23,544 nucleotides of DNA from Vulcanimicrobiia bacterium (GTDB lineage: Bacteria > Vulcanimicrobiota > Vulcanimicrobiia > Vulcanimicrobiales > Vulcanimicrobiaceae), in the NCBI GenBank assembly GCA_025451135.1, contig JANWKW010000200.1, forward strand, positions 1 through 23,544, written 5' to 3'. The notes below the pieces were generated by a model. It worked only from the letters and a program-made list of their open reading frames with translations. It made no database searches and was not told where the DNA came from. The position numbers were made by a program, and so were the translations under genes. Position 1 is the stretch's first letter. Each line of letters opens with the position of its first letter. Below, piece by piece: positions 1-7,038 of this stretch.

Positions 1-43
1 CCGACCTTTCCCTCCACCTGCTTGCAGAGAGCCGCCACCGCCT

Positions 44-955
44 ATGAACGACTCGCTCGCCGTCGCTCCCGAGATCGCCGAGGCGCTCGCCGCCGGGCGT
101 CCAGTCGTCGCATTGGAGTCGACGATCGTGACCCACGGCATGCCCTATCCGCAGAACGTCGCGACCGCGCGCGACGTCGAGGAGCTGGTGCGCGCGTCCG
201 GCGCGGTGCCCGCCACGATCGCGATCGTCGCGGGCGTCATCAAGGTCGGGCTCGGCGCGGACGAACTGGAATGGCTCGGGACCGCGAAGGACGTGATGAA
301 GCTCAGCCGCGCCGACCTGCCGTTCGCGGTCGCGGCGAAGCGCCACGGATCCACCACGGTCGCGGCCACCATGCTGGTCGCGAACCTCGCCGGCATCCCG
401 GTCTTCGCGACCGGCGGAATCGGCGGCGTGCATCGCGGCGCCGAGACGACCTTCGACATCTCGGCCGACCTGCAAGAACTCGCGCGCACGCCGGTGACGG
501 TCGTCTGCGCCGGCGCAAAGGCGTTGCTCGACGTGCCGAAAACGCTCGAGCTGTTGGAGATGCTGGGCGTCCCGATCGTCTGCTACGGTACCGACGACTT
601 CCCGGCGTTCTGGAGCCGCACCAGCGGTCTGCCGGCGCCGTTGCGCCTCGACACGCCCCAGGCGATCGCCGCGTTCGTGCGCGCCAAGAGCGCGCTCGGC
701 ATCGCGAGCGGAACGCTGATCGCCAACCCGATCCCGCCGGCCGACGAGATCCCGGCGACCGAGATGGCCTTCTACATCGAACGCGCCGTCGACGAGTCCG
801 TCCAGGCCGGCATCACCGGCAAAGCCGTCACCCCGTGGCTGCTCGACCGCATCTTCACGATCACCAACGGCAAGAGCCTCACCGCCAACGTGGCATTGGT
901 GAAGAACAACGCCCGCCTCGCAAGCGAGATCGCATTGGCTTTGGCGGAGAACTAG
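44..955 (+). CDS. psuG: Pseudouridine-5'-phosphate glycosidase
   Basis: 303 aa, close to the usual family length (E. coli PsuG is about 312 aa). The enzyme reversibly splits the C-C glycosidic bond of pseudouridine 5'-phosphate to uracil and ribose 5-phosphate in the cytoplasm during nucleoside salvage. Family signatures run along the protein: ALESTIVTHGMPYP (23-36), KDVMKLSRAD (82-91), FATGGIGGVHRG (121-132) and CAGAKALLD (155-163). By alignment from memory with E. coli PsuG, E25, K86, D142 and K159 match the catalytic Glu, Lys, metal-binding Asp and Schiff-base Lys. The ATG at 44 is kept because homology begins a few residues later; no strong ribosome site precedes it. The usual partner, pseudouridine kinase PsuK, is not in the window but could lie beyond the left edge. 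It converges on the MarR gene with a 38-nt gap in which I see no clear terminator. Confidence 0.95.
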   Translation: MNDSLAVAPEIAEALAAGRPVVALESTIVTHGMPYPQNVATARDVEELVRASGAVPATIAIVAGVIKVGLGADELEWLGTAKDVMKLSRADLPFAVAAKRHGSTTVAATMLVANLAGIPVFATGGIGGVHRGAETTFDISADLQELARTPVTVVCAGAKALLDVPKTLELLEMLGVPIVCYGTDDFPAFWSRTSGLPAPLRLDTPQAIAAFVRAKSALGIASGTLIANPIPPADEIPATEMAFYIERAVDESVQAGITGKAVTPWLLDRIFTITNGKSLTANVALVKNNARLASEIALALAEN

Positions 956-993
956 GAACGAAGGGGAAGCGGTTCGCGAAGTATGACAACGCG

Positions 994-1488
994 CTACTCC
1001 AACGACAGCAGCAGTTTGCGGAGGATCGTGCCGAGGGTCTTGCGCTCTTCGGCGTTGAGGGGGGCGAGGAGCGTCAGCTCGTTGGTGACGTGCGCGTCCA
1101 TCGCTCGGTCGATCAGGTCGCGGCCGGAGTCGGTCAGCCCGACCAGGCAGCCGCGCCGGTCGCGCGGGTCGTCGACCCGCTCGACCAGGCCCTCGTGCTC
1201 GAGACGGTCGATCCGGTTGGTCATCGCCCCCGACGAGAGCATCAGCCAGCGGTAGAGCTCGGTCGGGGTCAGGCGGTACGGCGCCCCGGCCCGGCGCAAG
1301 GTCGCGAGCACGTCGAAGGCCTCGCGCGTCAGGCCGAACGGCTTGTGGGCTTCTTGGAGGCGCGGCGAGAGCAACCCGGCGACCCGGGAGAGCCGTCCGA
1401 TGACTTCCATCGGCTCGGCGGCCAGGTCGGGCCGCTCGCGGGCCCACTGCTCGATGATCGCGTCGACCCGGTCCCGGACCTCGGACAT
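994..1488 (-). CDS. MarR-family transcriptional regulator
   Basis: 164 aa, a normal MarR length: a dimeric winged-helix DNA-binding regulator. The recognition-helix and wing region is clear: LSSGAMTNRIDRLEHEGLV (84-102), then DDPRDRRGCLVGLTDSG (106-122), where the DPRDRR wing is the family hallmark. The frame stays open far upstream, to about 2103, but that part lies antisense to the transporter gene. The ATG at 1488 is chosen because GGTGGAG sits just upstream of it and homology begins soon after. It is divergent from a DMT permease across 58 bp of palindromic sequence, so the likely job is repression of itself and the permease in response to a small molecule the permease handles. The ligand cannot be read from sequence. 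Confidence 0.92.
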   Translation of the reverse strand: MSEVRDRVDAIIEQWARERPDLAAEPMEVIGRLSRVAGLLSPRLQEAHKPFGLTREAFDVLATLRRAGAPYRLTPTELYRWLMLSSGAMTNRIDRLEHEGLVERVDDPRDRRGCLVGLTDSGRDLIDRAMDAHVTNELTLLAPLNAEERKTLGTILRKLLLSLE

Positions 1489-1546
1489 AGCTCCACCTAA
1501 AGTATCTTGACGTAGAGAGATATCGAAGATATCTTGAGGTGGAGGT
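1489..1546. promoter_or_regulatory. Shared control region of MarR regulator and DMT permease, operator candidate
   Basis: The 58-bp divergent region contains AAGATATCTT, a perfect 10-bp palindrome at 1526-1535, inside the larger GATATC-GAA-GATATC palindrome (1519-1533). The octamer TATCTTGA occurs twice in the same orientation, at 1503-1510 and 1530-1537. Both ends carry a mirrored ribosome site (CTCCACCT at 1491-1498, AGGTGGAG at 1537-1544). Dyads with ATCTTGA-type half-sites are common MarR operators, so the two copies are good candidates for autoregulation. TTGACG (1507-1512) and TATCTT (1530-1535) are spaced 17 bp like a promoter, but that start site would cut into the permease ribosome site, so I do not call it as a promoter. 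Confidence 0.55.
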
Positions 1547-2701
1547 ATGCGCCGTCTCACCGATATCCTGGTTACTGCCATCGCCCCCCTCGTGTGGGGG
1601 ACGAACTTTCTCCTGACGACCGACGTTCTGCCGCCGGGCCGCCCGCTGCTCGACTCGCTCGTCCGGTCGCTGCCGATCGGCCTGCTGATCGTCGCGTTCT
1701 CGCGCCAATTGCCCAAGGGCGACTGGTGGTGGAAGTCGGCAGTGCTAGCCGCTCTCAACTTCGGCGCGTTCTTCCCTCTCATGTTCTTCGCCGCGTACCA
1801 TCTGCCGGGCAGCGTGGCCTCGATGCTCGGCGCGGCCGCACCCGTCTTCGTGGTCGGTCTGGCGTGGGGGATGCTGGGTGCGCGTCCGGCGGCGCAGACC
1901 GTCGGCGCGGCCGGCGCGGTCCTCGTCGGTCTCGCGCTCTTGCTCGGTCCGAGCGTGCGCGGCATCGATCCGCTCGGCGTCGGTGCGGCGCTGGCGGCGA
2001 CCGCGATCATGGCCGTCGCGACCGTCCTGCTCAAGAAGTGGGGGCCGCCGCCGGTCAAGCCGATCGTGCTCGCCGGTTGGCAGTTGAGCCTGGGCGGCGT
2101 CATGCTGCTGCCGTTCGCGCCGCTCGAAGGGCCGCTGCCGCACGTGACGCTCGCCTACGCGGGCGGCTATCTCTACCTCGGTCTGATCGGGACCGCGCTC
2201 GCCTACGCGTGTTGGTTCCGCGGCGTGGAGAGGCTCTCGCCGGTCGCCTCGACGCTGATCGCCGCGCTCAATCCGATCGTCGCGATCGCGCTCGGCGTCG
2301 CGTTCAACCACGAGCGGCTCTCGCTCGTCCAAGGCATCGGCGTGACGATCGCCCTCGGAGCGATCGCGCTCGGCCAGGACCGCGACGTAAGGAAGGGCGG
2401 AGCGAAGAGGGCTAGTATCCGCTCCGCCGTCCACTCGGCACCCGCAGTTCTGAGGAGCCGGCACGGCCGGCATCTCGAAGGGTCAGGTGCCCTTCTCCGC
2501 GCCGACGTAACGGATCAGCTTGACGATGAACTGCGGGCGCGTGTCGAGCCGGCCCGGATCGCCGTAGGCGATGTAGAGCTCTTGCGGCCCGTAGAGGCGA
2601 TGGTACGCGAACGAGAAGTTGGTGCACGACCCGACGCAGTTGCCGCCGCCGCTCGGCGTGGGAGCGTTCCCGACGATCCGGCGCCAGCCGATCGCGAATG
2701 A
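1547..2701 (+). CDS. DMT-superfamily EamA permease with an anomalous C-terminal extension
   Basis: An inner-membrane drug/metabolite transporter with two EamA repeats, about residues 5-135 and 140-276, roughly ten hydrophobic helices in all. Typical features are PLVWGTNFL (14-22), the helix after GSVASMLGAAAPVFV (88-102), and in the second repeat GTALAYACWFRGVERLSPV (215-233) and LNPIVAIALGVAF (241-253). The start ATG has GAGGTGGAGG directly upstream. It is divergent from the MarR gene and probably under its control; the substrate is unknown. Oddity: EamA homology ends near residue 278 (about base 2380), where most family members stop, but the frame stays open for about 105 more codons. The last 219 nt lie antisense to the 3' end of the next gene, and this tail is low-complexity, Arg/Ala-rich and looks non-native. 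A +1 shift near the end would stop at the TAA at 2387-2389, so an indel is possible. Confidence 0.85.
   Translation: MRRLTDILVTAIAPLVWGTNFLLTTDVLPPGRPLLDSLVRSLPIGLLIVAFSRQLPKGDWWWKSAVLAALNFGAFFPLMFFAAYHLPGSVASMLGAAAPVFVVGLAWGMLGARPAAQTVGAAGAVLVGLALLLGPSVRGIDPLGVGAALAATAIMAVATVLLKKWGPPPVKPIVLAGWQLSLGGVMLLPFAPLEGPLPHVTLAYAGGYLYLGLIGTALAYACWFRGVERLSPVASTLIAALNPIVAIALGVAFNHERLSLVQGIGVTIALGAIALGQDRDVRKGGAKRASIRSAVHSAPAVLRSRHGRHLEGSGALLRADVTDQLDDELRARVEPARIAVGDVELLRPVEAMVREREVGARPDAVAAAARRGSVPDDPAPADRE
2457..2471 (-). terminator. Short GC-rich hairpin after the DUF5916 gene, weak terminator candidate
   Basis: GCCGGC-ACG-GCCGGC forms a 6-bp stem with a 3-nt loop, 11 nt beyond the stop codon of the minus-strand DUF5916 gene. 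No T-run follows on either strand, so intrinsic termination is doubtful. It is the only hairpin I see in the convergent junction. Confidence 0.25.
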
Positions 2702-4549
2702 GCTCTCGGGCCCGGTCTGATACGCTAGACCGACGCGCTCGAACCACTGGATGTTGGCCGGCGTCCCGTCCGTGAAATATTGCCGGTTGTCGTTGGCGGT
2801 CAGGCTCAGGAAGGCCCGGCGACCGAGGGCGATCGTCGTCTGCCGCCGATTGCCCTCCAAGCGTCCGTCGCCGTAGCGCCCGGTCGAATGCGCGAACGTG
2901 GTCGGCGTCGACGTGCCCGAACCGAACGTGAGCGACGTCTCGTTGACCGTGAGCGGCGTCATCACGCCGCCGATGAGCGCGTAGCTCGAGCTCGAGGTGG
3001 TCGCGAACTCCAGGAGCTTGCGGGTCACCAGGTCGATGCCGATCGTGTCGTCGGAGACCGCCAGCCGGTTCGCGCCGTGGTAGCGGTCGGCGAACACGAA
3101 CGCGCTGATGTTCTTGAACGCACCGCCGTTGGGCACCCAGTTGTGATTGCTGAACACTCCGTACCCGGCGATGTCGCTGAAGCTGAAGAAGCCGTCGAGC
3201 GGCGAGTACTCCGCGCCGACCTTGCGGATGCCGCCGCCGGTGAAGGCGTGCGGCCCGTACCAGCCGGCGCCGATCTCGGCGAACTTCGACTTGTCGGCGT
3301 CCGGCGAATACGTGCCGCTCTCGCTGCCGTAGTTGCCGTAGACGAACAGATGCTTGAGGTCGCTCCACTTGGCGGCGTACTGCACGGTGTTGTCCCGGAC
3401 GCCCGGGAGGTTCACCGAGACGCGCTGCGCGGAGAAGAAGAACGTGTGCGGTTTGTTGCGGAAGATGGCCGCTTGGGCCGCGTCGTTGCGCCCGTCGCCG
3501 ACCGCATCGAATCCGGCGAACGTGAGCGGCCCCTCTTTGCCCTCGATGGCATACCCGGTCCGCGGCGTCGGAATGGCGGGCGTATAGAGCGACTGCTCGT
3601 TGGGACAGGCGTCGCACTCCATGAAGTTGTACGTGCCGCCGCCCTGCGTGAAGAACGGGCGCGTCTCGCTGTAGTAGCGCCGGAAGGCGGTCGGCGAGAT
3701 CGATTGCTGGTCGTTCTCGACGTTGCTGAAATCGGGATGGATGGTCGCCACGATCGAGGTGGTGGCGTCGATCGGGATCGAGAGATCCAGCCCGGCGCCC
3801 GAGGTCGCGCCGCCGGCCGACGGCGCGGCGATCGCGCCCAGGCCGTAGAAACCGAAGCGCGGTTTCGGGCGCGCCGCGACGATCGTCTCCAGACCGCGCA
3901 GGGGCTTGGCGTAGGTGAAGTCGGTCAGGCCGTTGACGGTCGGCCCGCCCGACCACAGATACAGCGAACCGGTGGTCGGCTCCAGTCGGCCGACCTGCAG
4001 CAGCCACTTGTCACGCGACGCGCCGTGCAGGGCGGAGAACGGGATCCGCATCGTGACGATCCAGCGGCCGTGCGAGACCGTGCCGCGGGCGTCCCAGTGC
4101 GGTTCGTAGTTGCTGTTCTCGCTCGAGCTCTGGTAGCGCGTGCCGCGCGGCGTCGAGACGAAGGTGTAGTTGAAGCCGTTGGTCCCGCCCGGCCAGAGCA
4201 CGACCGCGACCTCGTCGTCGGAATCCGCACCGACGCCGTTGGTGTTCTGATTCGCCAGGATCGGCGTGCGCGTCTGGGTCGCGTCGAACGCGACGTAGAG
4301 CGAGCGTCCGTCGGTCAGGAAATAGGCCTGGGTCGCCTCGGAGGCCGGGGTGAGGGTGTGGCCGTCGTAGCCCAATTGGATCTTGGCGGCCGTCTGCCAG
4401 GCCGGGTCGGCCAGCGTCCCGTCGATCGACGGGGCCGTGGTGACATGCGGCACGGACAAGCCGTCGACCGAGACGGCCGCATCCGCCGCACCGATCGCGA
4501 GGACCCACAACCCGCAGATCGCGAGGATGACGAATGCAAAGCGTGCCAT
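2483..4549 (-). CDS. Secreted CBM9-like domain plus DUF5916 beta-barrel protein
   Basis: 688 aa with an N-terminal signal peptide (hydrophobic 4-20, cleavage near AADAA at 21-25). Residues about 30-215 match the CBM9-like sugar-binding fold found at the front of DUF5916 proteins (SIDGTLADPAW 41-51, then LYVAFDA and DDEVAVVLWP). Residues about 230-688 form the DUF5916 region, recognised by HPDFSNVENDQQ (271-282) and ETRPFF (295-300). These are predicted outer-membrane barrels or surface proteins of unknown function. Two cysteines in ECDACP (C312, C315) and two in NCVGSC near the C-terminus could form disulfides. The ATG has GGGAG upstream. It lies 80 bp beyond cydB on the same strand but has its own promoter, so it need not be cotranscribed with cydAB. 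Tying it to respiration or to a specific glycan would be guesswork. Confidence 0.85.
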   Translation of the reverse strand: MARFAFVILAICGLWVLAIGAADAAVSVDGLSVPHVTTAPSIDGTLADPAWQTAAKIQLGYDGHTLTPASEATQAYFLTDGRSLYVAFDATQTRTPILANQNTNGVGADSDDEVAVVLWPGGTNGFNYTFVSTPRGTRYQSSSENSNYEPHWDARGTVSHGRWIVTMRIPFSALHGASRDKWLLQVGRLEPTTGSLYLWSGGPTVNGLTDFTYAKPLRGLETIVAARPKPRFGFYGLGAIAAPSAGGATSGAGLDLSIPIDATTSIVATIHPDFSNVENDQQSISPTAFRRYYSETRPFFTQGGGTYNFMECDACPNEQSLYTPAIPTPRTGYAIEGKEGPLTFAGFDAVGDGRNDAAQAAIFRNKPHTFFFSAQRVSVNLPGVRDNTVQYAAKWSDLKHLFVYGNYGSESGTYSPDADKSKFAEIGAGWYGPHAFTGGGIRKVGAEYSPLDGFFSFSDIAGYGVFSNHNWVPNGGAFKNISAFVFADRYHGANRLAVSDDTIGIDLVTRKLLEFATTSSSSYALIGGVMTPLTVNETSLTFGSGTSTPTTFAHSTGRYGDGRLEGNRRQTTIALGRRAFLSLTANDNRQYFTDGTPANIQWFERVGLAYQTGPESSFAIGWRRIVGNAPTPSGGGNCVGSCTNFSFAYHRLYGPQELYIAYGDPGRLDTRPQFIVKLIRYVGAEKGT

Positions 4550-4565
4550 CGGCGGACTCCCATTA

Positions 4566-4643
4566 CCTAAAACGATAAGTTAAACTACCGATTTAGTTGG
4601 AGGATAGCGAGTCCGGTCGGAATTGTCAACTAAGGATTTAGGT
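4566..4643. repeat. Three operator-like repeats around the DUF5916 promoter
   Basis: Three related 16-bp elements: CCTAAAACGATAAGTT (4566-4581), AACTACCGATTTAGTT (4583-4598) and AACTAAGGATTTAGGT (4628-4643). The middle copy is an inverted repeat, AACTA-N6-TAGTT. One copy overlaps the -35 hexamer, one covers the predicted transcription start, and one lies in the 5' untranslated region. That arrangement is expected of repressor operators; the dyad resembles TetR-type sites, but no regulator gene is adjacent. The right-hand copy overlaps the last codons of cydB. Confidence 0.45.
4601..4629 (-). promoter_or_regulatory. Sigma70-type promoter for the DUF5916 gene
   Basis: Read on the minus strand: TTGACA (4629-4624), exactly 17 bp, then TATCCT (4606-4601). 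The -35 box is a perfect consensus match and the -10 box matches at four of six positions. The predicted start near 4594 leaves a leader of about 45 nt before the ATG at 4549. This is the best-formed promoter I found in the window. Confidence 0.7.
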
Positions 4644-5628
4644 CGACGATCACTTTCTCGCGGAATTGCGGCAGCAGGACGAGCGTCCCGTAGATGCAGA
4701 CGATGCCGACCCCGACCGCCACCGCCGCGACGGCCGAGACCAAGGCCGCGGTCGAGGGCGCGGCGTCGAAGATCCCGATGCCCTTCGCGCCGCCGAAGCC
4801 CGGAAGCAGCAGCGGATAGAGCGTCGCCGCTGCCGAGGCGAACACGGCCGCCAGGAAGACCGACGATGCGGCGAAGGCCGCTCGCGCGCGACGGGTGAGG
4901 GCGTACCTGACGGCCAGCCCGAGCGCGCCCAAGGCGACGACCGGCAGTAGCGCGGTCCACGGCGCGGGCAGGTCGTGCCAACGGATCGCCGCCGTCGCCG
5001 CGCTGGTGGCCAAGAAGCCGAGCAGCGCCGCAGCCGCGAGCTTGGGAACGAGCGCCGCGGCGCGATCGCCGGGCGCGCCCGCGATGCGCATCCCCGCGAA
5101 GGTCGCCCCGTGCAGGGCGCGCGCCGCGACCGCGGTCGCGCCGACCAGCAGGGCGTAGGGATTGAGCAGGAAGCCGAACGAGCCGGTGAAGTAGCCGTCC
5201 GCATCCAACGGCACGCCCCGGATCAGATTGCCGAGCGCGACGCCGAAGAGCAGCACCAGGAGCGCGGACGAGCCCGTGAAGGCGACGTCCCAGAAATCGC
5301 GCCAGACCTTGGTCGCGAAATGGCCGCGCAGTTCCATCGCGATGCCGCGGAACATCAAGAGCCACAGCACGATCACGAACGGCAGATAGAAGCCCGAGAA
5401 CGCGGATGCGTAGGCCTTCGGGAAGAGCGCGAAGAGCGCGCCGCCGGCCGCGATCAGCCAGACCTCATTGCCGTTCCAGAACGGTCCGATGGCGCGCATG
5501 GCCGCCTCGCGTTCGGCCCCGTTCCGTCCGATCAGCGGCGCGATCGCGGCCACGCCCAGATCGAATCCGTCGAGCAGTACGTAGATACCGAGCATGAAGG
5601 CCAGGATGCCGAACGCGAGGCTATTCAT
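4630..5628 (-). CDS. cydB: Cytochrome bd ubiquinol oxidase subunit II
   Basis: 332 aa, multi-spanning inner-membrane partner of CydA in the bd-type terminal oxidase, which reduces O2 with quinol electrons and is usually high-affinity. Diagnostic segments are LDGFDLGVAAI (19-29), GPFWNGNEVWL (48-58) and FRGIAMELRGH (93-103), followed by regular hydrophobic helices to the end. The ATG overlaps the cydA stop by 8 nt, indicating translational coupling. No cydX-like small ORF or CydDC exporter is visible nearby; the intergenic space after cydB holds the next gene's promoter instead. Confidence 0.95.
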   Translation of the reverse strand: MNSLAFGILAFMLGIYVLLDGFDLGVAAIAPLIGRNGAEREAAMRAIGPFWNGNEVWLIAAGGALFALFPKAYASAFSGFYLPFVIVLWLLMFRGIAMELRGHFATKVWRDFWDVAFTGSSALLVLLFGVALGNLIRGVPLDADGYFTGSFGFLLNPYALLVGATAVAARALHGATFAGMRIAGAPGDRAAALVPKLAAAALLGFLATSAATAAIRWHDLPAPWTALLPVVALGALGLAVRYALTRRARAAFAASSVFLAAVFASAAATLYPLLLPGFGGAKGIGIFDAAPSTAALVSAVAAVAVGVGIVCIYGTLVLLPQFREKVIVDLNP

Positions 5629-6943
5629 GCGCGACCGCCGGTCCGTTGCCGATCTCGCGCAGCGTGAGATACAAGAACAGGACGCCGAGTAAGAAGTACA
5701 TGCCGGCGAATCCGATCAAGGTGAAGATCGTCTCTCCGCCCGAGACGTTCGGCGATGCGCCCGCCGCCGTGCGCATCAGCCCGTAGACGATCCAGGGCTG
5801 GCGTCCGACCTCGGTCACGGTCCACCCGGCCTCGTTCGCGATATACGGGAACGGCATCACCAGGAGCAGCAGCCAGAGCAGCCAGCGCGCGCGGTACAGA
5901 CGCCCGCCCCAGATCAGCAAGAGCAGCGCCAGCCCGGAGATCGCTCCGAAGATCGTGCCGAGCCCGACCATCACGTGGTAGGCGTAGTAGGTCACCTCGA
6001 CCGGCGGCCACAGCTCGGTCGCGTAGGCGGTCAGCCCGTTGACGTTCGCGCGCGCGTTGCCGTAGGCGAGAAAGCTCAGGAGGTCCGGAACGAAGATCGG
6101 ATCGAGCAGCGACCGGTCGCGCGTGTCCGGCATGCCGACGATCGCGAGCGGCGCGCCCTTGGTGGACGCGAACAGTCCTTCCATCGCGGCCAGCTTGACC
6201 GGTTGATAGGTCGCGATGTCGTTGCCATTCCGGTCCCCGGTCGGGAACACCACCAGCACCGAGCAGATCGCGCCGACGATCGTGCCGGCCCGTACGAAGC
6301 GCCGCCCGATCGCGTGGACGCGATCCGAGAGCAGGTAGTACGCGCCGATGCCCGCCACGCTGAAGCCGCCGGCGAGCAGCGCGGCCGTCATCACGTGGGC
6401 GTACTGCCAGAGCGCGAACGGCGAGGTCAGGACGGCCCACAGGCTCGCCATCTCGATCCGGCCGCCGGCGGCGACGGCGTAGCCGACCGGGTGCTGCATC
6501 CACGCGTCGGTCGCCACGATGAAGAACCCGGAGAGCCAGGAACCCAGACAGACCATAGAAGCGGCGAACGCGTGCGCTCGCGGCGAGACGCGCGCCTTCC
6601 CATAGAGCAGGATGCCGAGGAAGATCGACTCGAGGAAGAACGCGAACGCGCCCTCCATCGCTAGCGGTTGGCCGATCACTCCGCCGGTCTTGGCCGAGAA
6701 CGCCGCCCAGTTGGTGCCGAACTGGAACTCCATCGGCATGCCGGTGACGACGCCGGCCGCGAAGTTGATCGCGAAGATCTTCGTCCAGAAGGCCGCGGCC
6801 GCGGCGGCCTCGGCGTCGCCCTTCGCGCCGCGCCAGGTATACCAGGCGATGAACGGCGCCAGTCCCATCGTTCCGATCGGGAACAGGTAATGGAACATGA
6901 TGGTGAAGGCGAACTGCAGGCGGTCGGCGACCGCGATATCCAT
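5621..6943 (-). CDS. cydA: Cytochrome bd ubiquinol oxidase subunit I
   Basis: 440 aa heme-bearing subunit of the bd oxidase. The start is fixed by the conserved N-terminus DRLQFAFTIMFHYLF (7-21), which holds the heme ligand H18. Other family residues visible are MEFQFGTNW (71-79), E97 and E105 in MEGAFAFFLES, H183 in QYAHVMTAA (a b558 ligand), KLAAMEG (250-256, quinol site) and M325 in YHVMVG. The helix-7 motif GRQPWIVYGLMRT spans 380-392. The Q-loop is short (about 250-300), unlike the long E. coli form, placing it with the short-loop or CIO-like group. It overlaps cydB and follows the receptor gene by 95 nt on the same strand. Its start codon sits at the 3' end of a 54-nt hairpin, annotated separately. 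Confidence 0.96.
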   Translation of the reverse strand: MDIAVADRLQFAFTIMFHYLFPIGTMGLAPFIAWYTWRGAKGDAEAAAAAAFWTKIFAINFAAGVVTGMPMEFQFGTNWAAFSAKTGGVIGQPLAMEGAFAFFLESIFLGILLYGKARVSPRAHAFAASMVCLGSWLSGFFIVATDAWMQHPVGYAVAAGGRIEMASLWAVLTSPFALWQYAHVMTAALLAGGFSVAGIGAYYLLSDRVHAIGRRFVRAGTIVGAICSVLVVFPTGDRNGNDIATYQPVKLAAMEGLFASTKGAPLAIVGMPDTRDRSLLDPIFVPDLLSFLAYGNARANVNGLTAYATELWPPVEVTYYAYHVMVGLGTIFGAISGLALLLLIWGGRLYRARWLLWLLLLVMPFPYIANEAGWTVTEVGRQPWIVYGLMRTAAGASPNVSGGETIFTLIGFAGMYFLLGVLFLYLTLREIGNGPAVAHE

Positions 6944-6994
6944 CGGCGCAACCTCGGCGAGAGAGGAGGACTCCCGCCTATGGTTGCGCCGATG
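6941..6994 (-). promoter_or_regulatory. 54-nt hairpin ending at the cydA start codon
   Basis: Read on the minus strand, 5' to 3': a 13-nt arm CATCGGCGCAACC (6994-6982), ATA, an 8-nt arm GGCGGGAG (6978-6971), loop TCCTCCT (6970-6964), arm CTCTCGCC (6963-6956), GA, and GGTTGCGCCGATG (6953-6941). The outer 13 bp pair perfectly and the inner 8 bp pair with one G-U. The last three bases of the structure are the cydA ATG. The only plausible ribosome site, GAGG (6955-6952, 8 nt before ATG), is half in the internal loop and half in the stem. The structure should therefore occlude initiation unless opened. No T-run follows, so it is not an intrinsic terminator. Confidence 0.6.
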
Positions 6995-6997
6995 CGC

Positions 6998-7019
6998 GGA
7001 GAAGCCCTACGACTTCTCC
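6998..7019 (-). terminator. Hairpin after the receptor gene, weak terminator candidate
   Basis: GGAGAAG (7019-7013 read on minus) and CTTCTCC (7004-6998) form a perfect 7-bp stem with an 8-nt loop, about 20 nt after the stop codon of the minus-strand receptor gene. There is no T-tract, and the larger cydA hairpin begins only 3 nt further on, so this may be part of one composite leader structure. Confidence 0.3.
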
Positions 7020-7038
7020 CGTATCCGTCTCTGCGCTC

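Noticed and set aside
1489..2103. An N-terminal extension of the MarR protein to 369 aa
   Set aside because: The extra 205 codons lie antisense to the permease gene and precede a perfectly placed ribosome site and ATG at 1488.
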